NCBI GenBank assembly: GCA_002790635.1
Contig: PFVN01000027.1
Span: forward strand, 1 to 5,148
DNA: 5,148 nucleotides
Direction of reading: 5' to 3'
Source of the DNA: Candidatus Moranbacteria bacterium CG_4_9_14_3_um_filter_42_9
Lineage (GTDB): Bacteria > Patescibacteriota > Minisyncoccia > Moranbacterales > UBA2206
Positions 5,065 through 5,148 of this stretch are shown here, piece by piece; the stretch's first letter is position 1, and each line of letters opens with the position of its first letter. Both the position numbers and the translations under genes were made by a program. Below the pieces are notes generated by a model. It searched no databases. It saw only the letters and a list, made by a program, of their open reading frames with translations, and had not been told where the DNA came from.

Positions 5065-5079
5065 AGAGTATGCTATGCT
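5051..5079 (+). promoter_or_regulatory. Sigma70-type promoter facing out of the right end
   Basis: TTGTCA (5051-5056) and TATGCT (5074-5079) are exactly 17 bases apart, with TG at 5071-5072 giving an extended -10. Transcription would begin near 5086. The downstream 62 bases hold no start codon with an SD and no recognisable RNA gene, so the gene or RNA it serves lies outside the window. Confidence 0.62.
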
Positions 5080-5148
5080 TATTCACAGTCACAAGGGTTT
5101 GCAATAGTGGCCTAGTCGAACATTTTTTTGCATTTTACCCCCACACCT

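Noticed and set aside
1..5148. tRNA, rRNA, CRISPR array, insertion sequence or integrase
   Set aside because: I saw no cloverleaf, no regularly spaced repeats, no transposase or recombinase motifs and no terminal inverted repeats.

Overview
The window looks like a bacterial chromosome segment, most probably from a Candidate Phyla Radiation (Patescibacteria, Parcubacteria-like) organism. The reasons are a moderately AT-rich sequence with very AT-rich spacers, an anaerobic ribonucleotide reductase (NrdD) with an NrdG2-type activase, a ComEC split into two proteins, tightly overlapping genes with few Shine-Dalgarno sites, and imperfect short repeats of the AAATCC/AAATGCC kind. TGA is used as a stop in several genes and never interrupts one, so the genetic code is the standard bacterial one and not the UGA-Gly code of Gracilibacteria. 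The lineage call is an inference from gene content and style. All genes read left to right.

Region 1 (2-1719) is an anaerobic dNTP-synthesis module. It opens with the C-terminal 169 residues of NrdD, the catalytic class III ribonucleotide reductase, including its zinc site and glycyl-radical loop. Next comes an 86-residue protein that joins a four-cysteine zinc ribbon to a second copy of the NrdD glycyl-radical tail. NrdG, the radical-SAM activase that makes the radical, follows. The small protein is the most interesting item here. Its architecture parallels GrcA/YfiD, the 'spare part' that replaces the broken radical domain of pyruvate formate-lyase, but it matches NrdD instead. It has its own plausible promoter and sits between two hairpins, so it may be expressed separately from its neighbours.

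Region 2 (1716-4259) continues from nrdG without a gap. It holds a DUF167/YggU protein, the ComEC/Rec2 membrane channel and a separate ComEC-type metallo-beta-lactamase-fold protein with its own membrane anchor. Overlaps of 4, 4 and 17 bases suggest translational coupling. The operon therefore links deoxynucleotide synthesis with uptake of external DNA, two ways for a small-genome organism to obtain nucleotides; that link is inference.

Region 3 (4260-5000) is a self-contained unit of two small unknown genes. It has a leader, a strong ribosome binding site, an ATGA overlap and a strong intrinsic terminator. The first gene uses arginine codons differently from its neighbours. Region 4 (5000-5148) has no gene, but carries a good sigma70-type promoter, with its -35 box inside an inverted repeat, facing off the right end.
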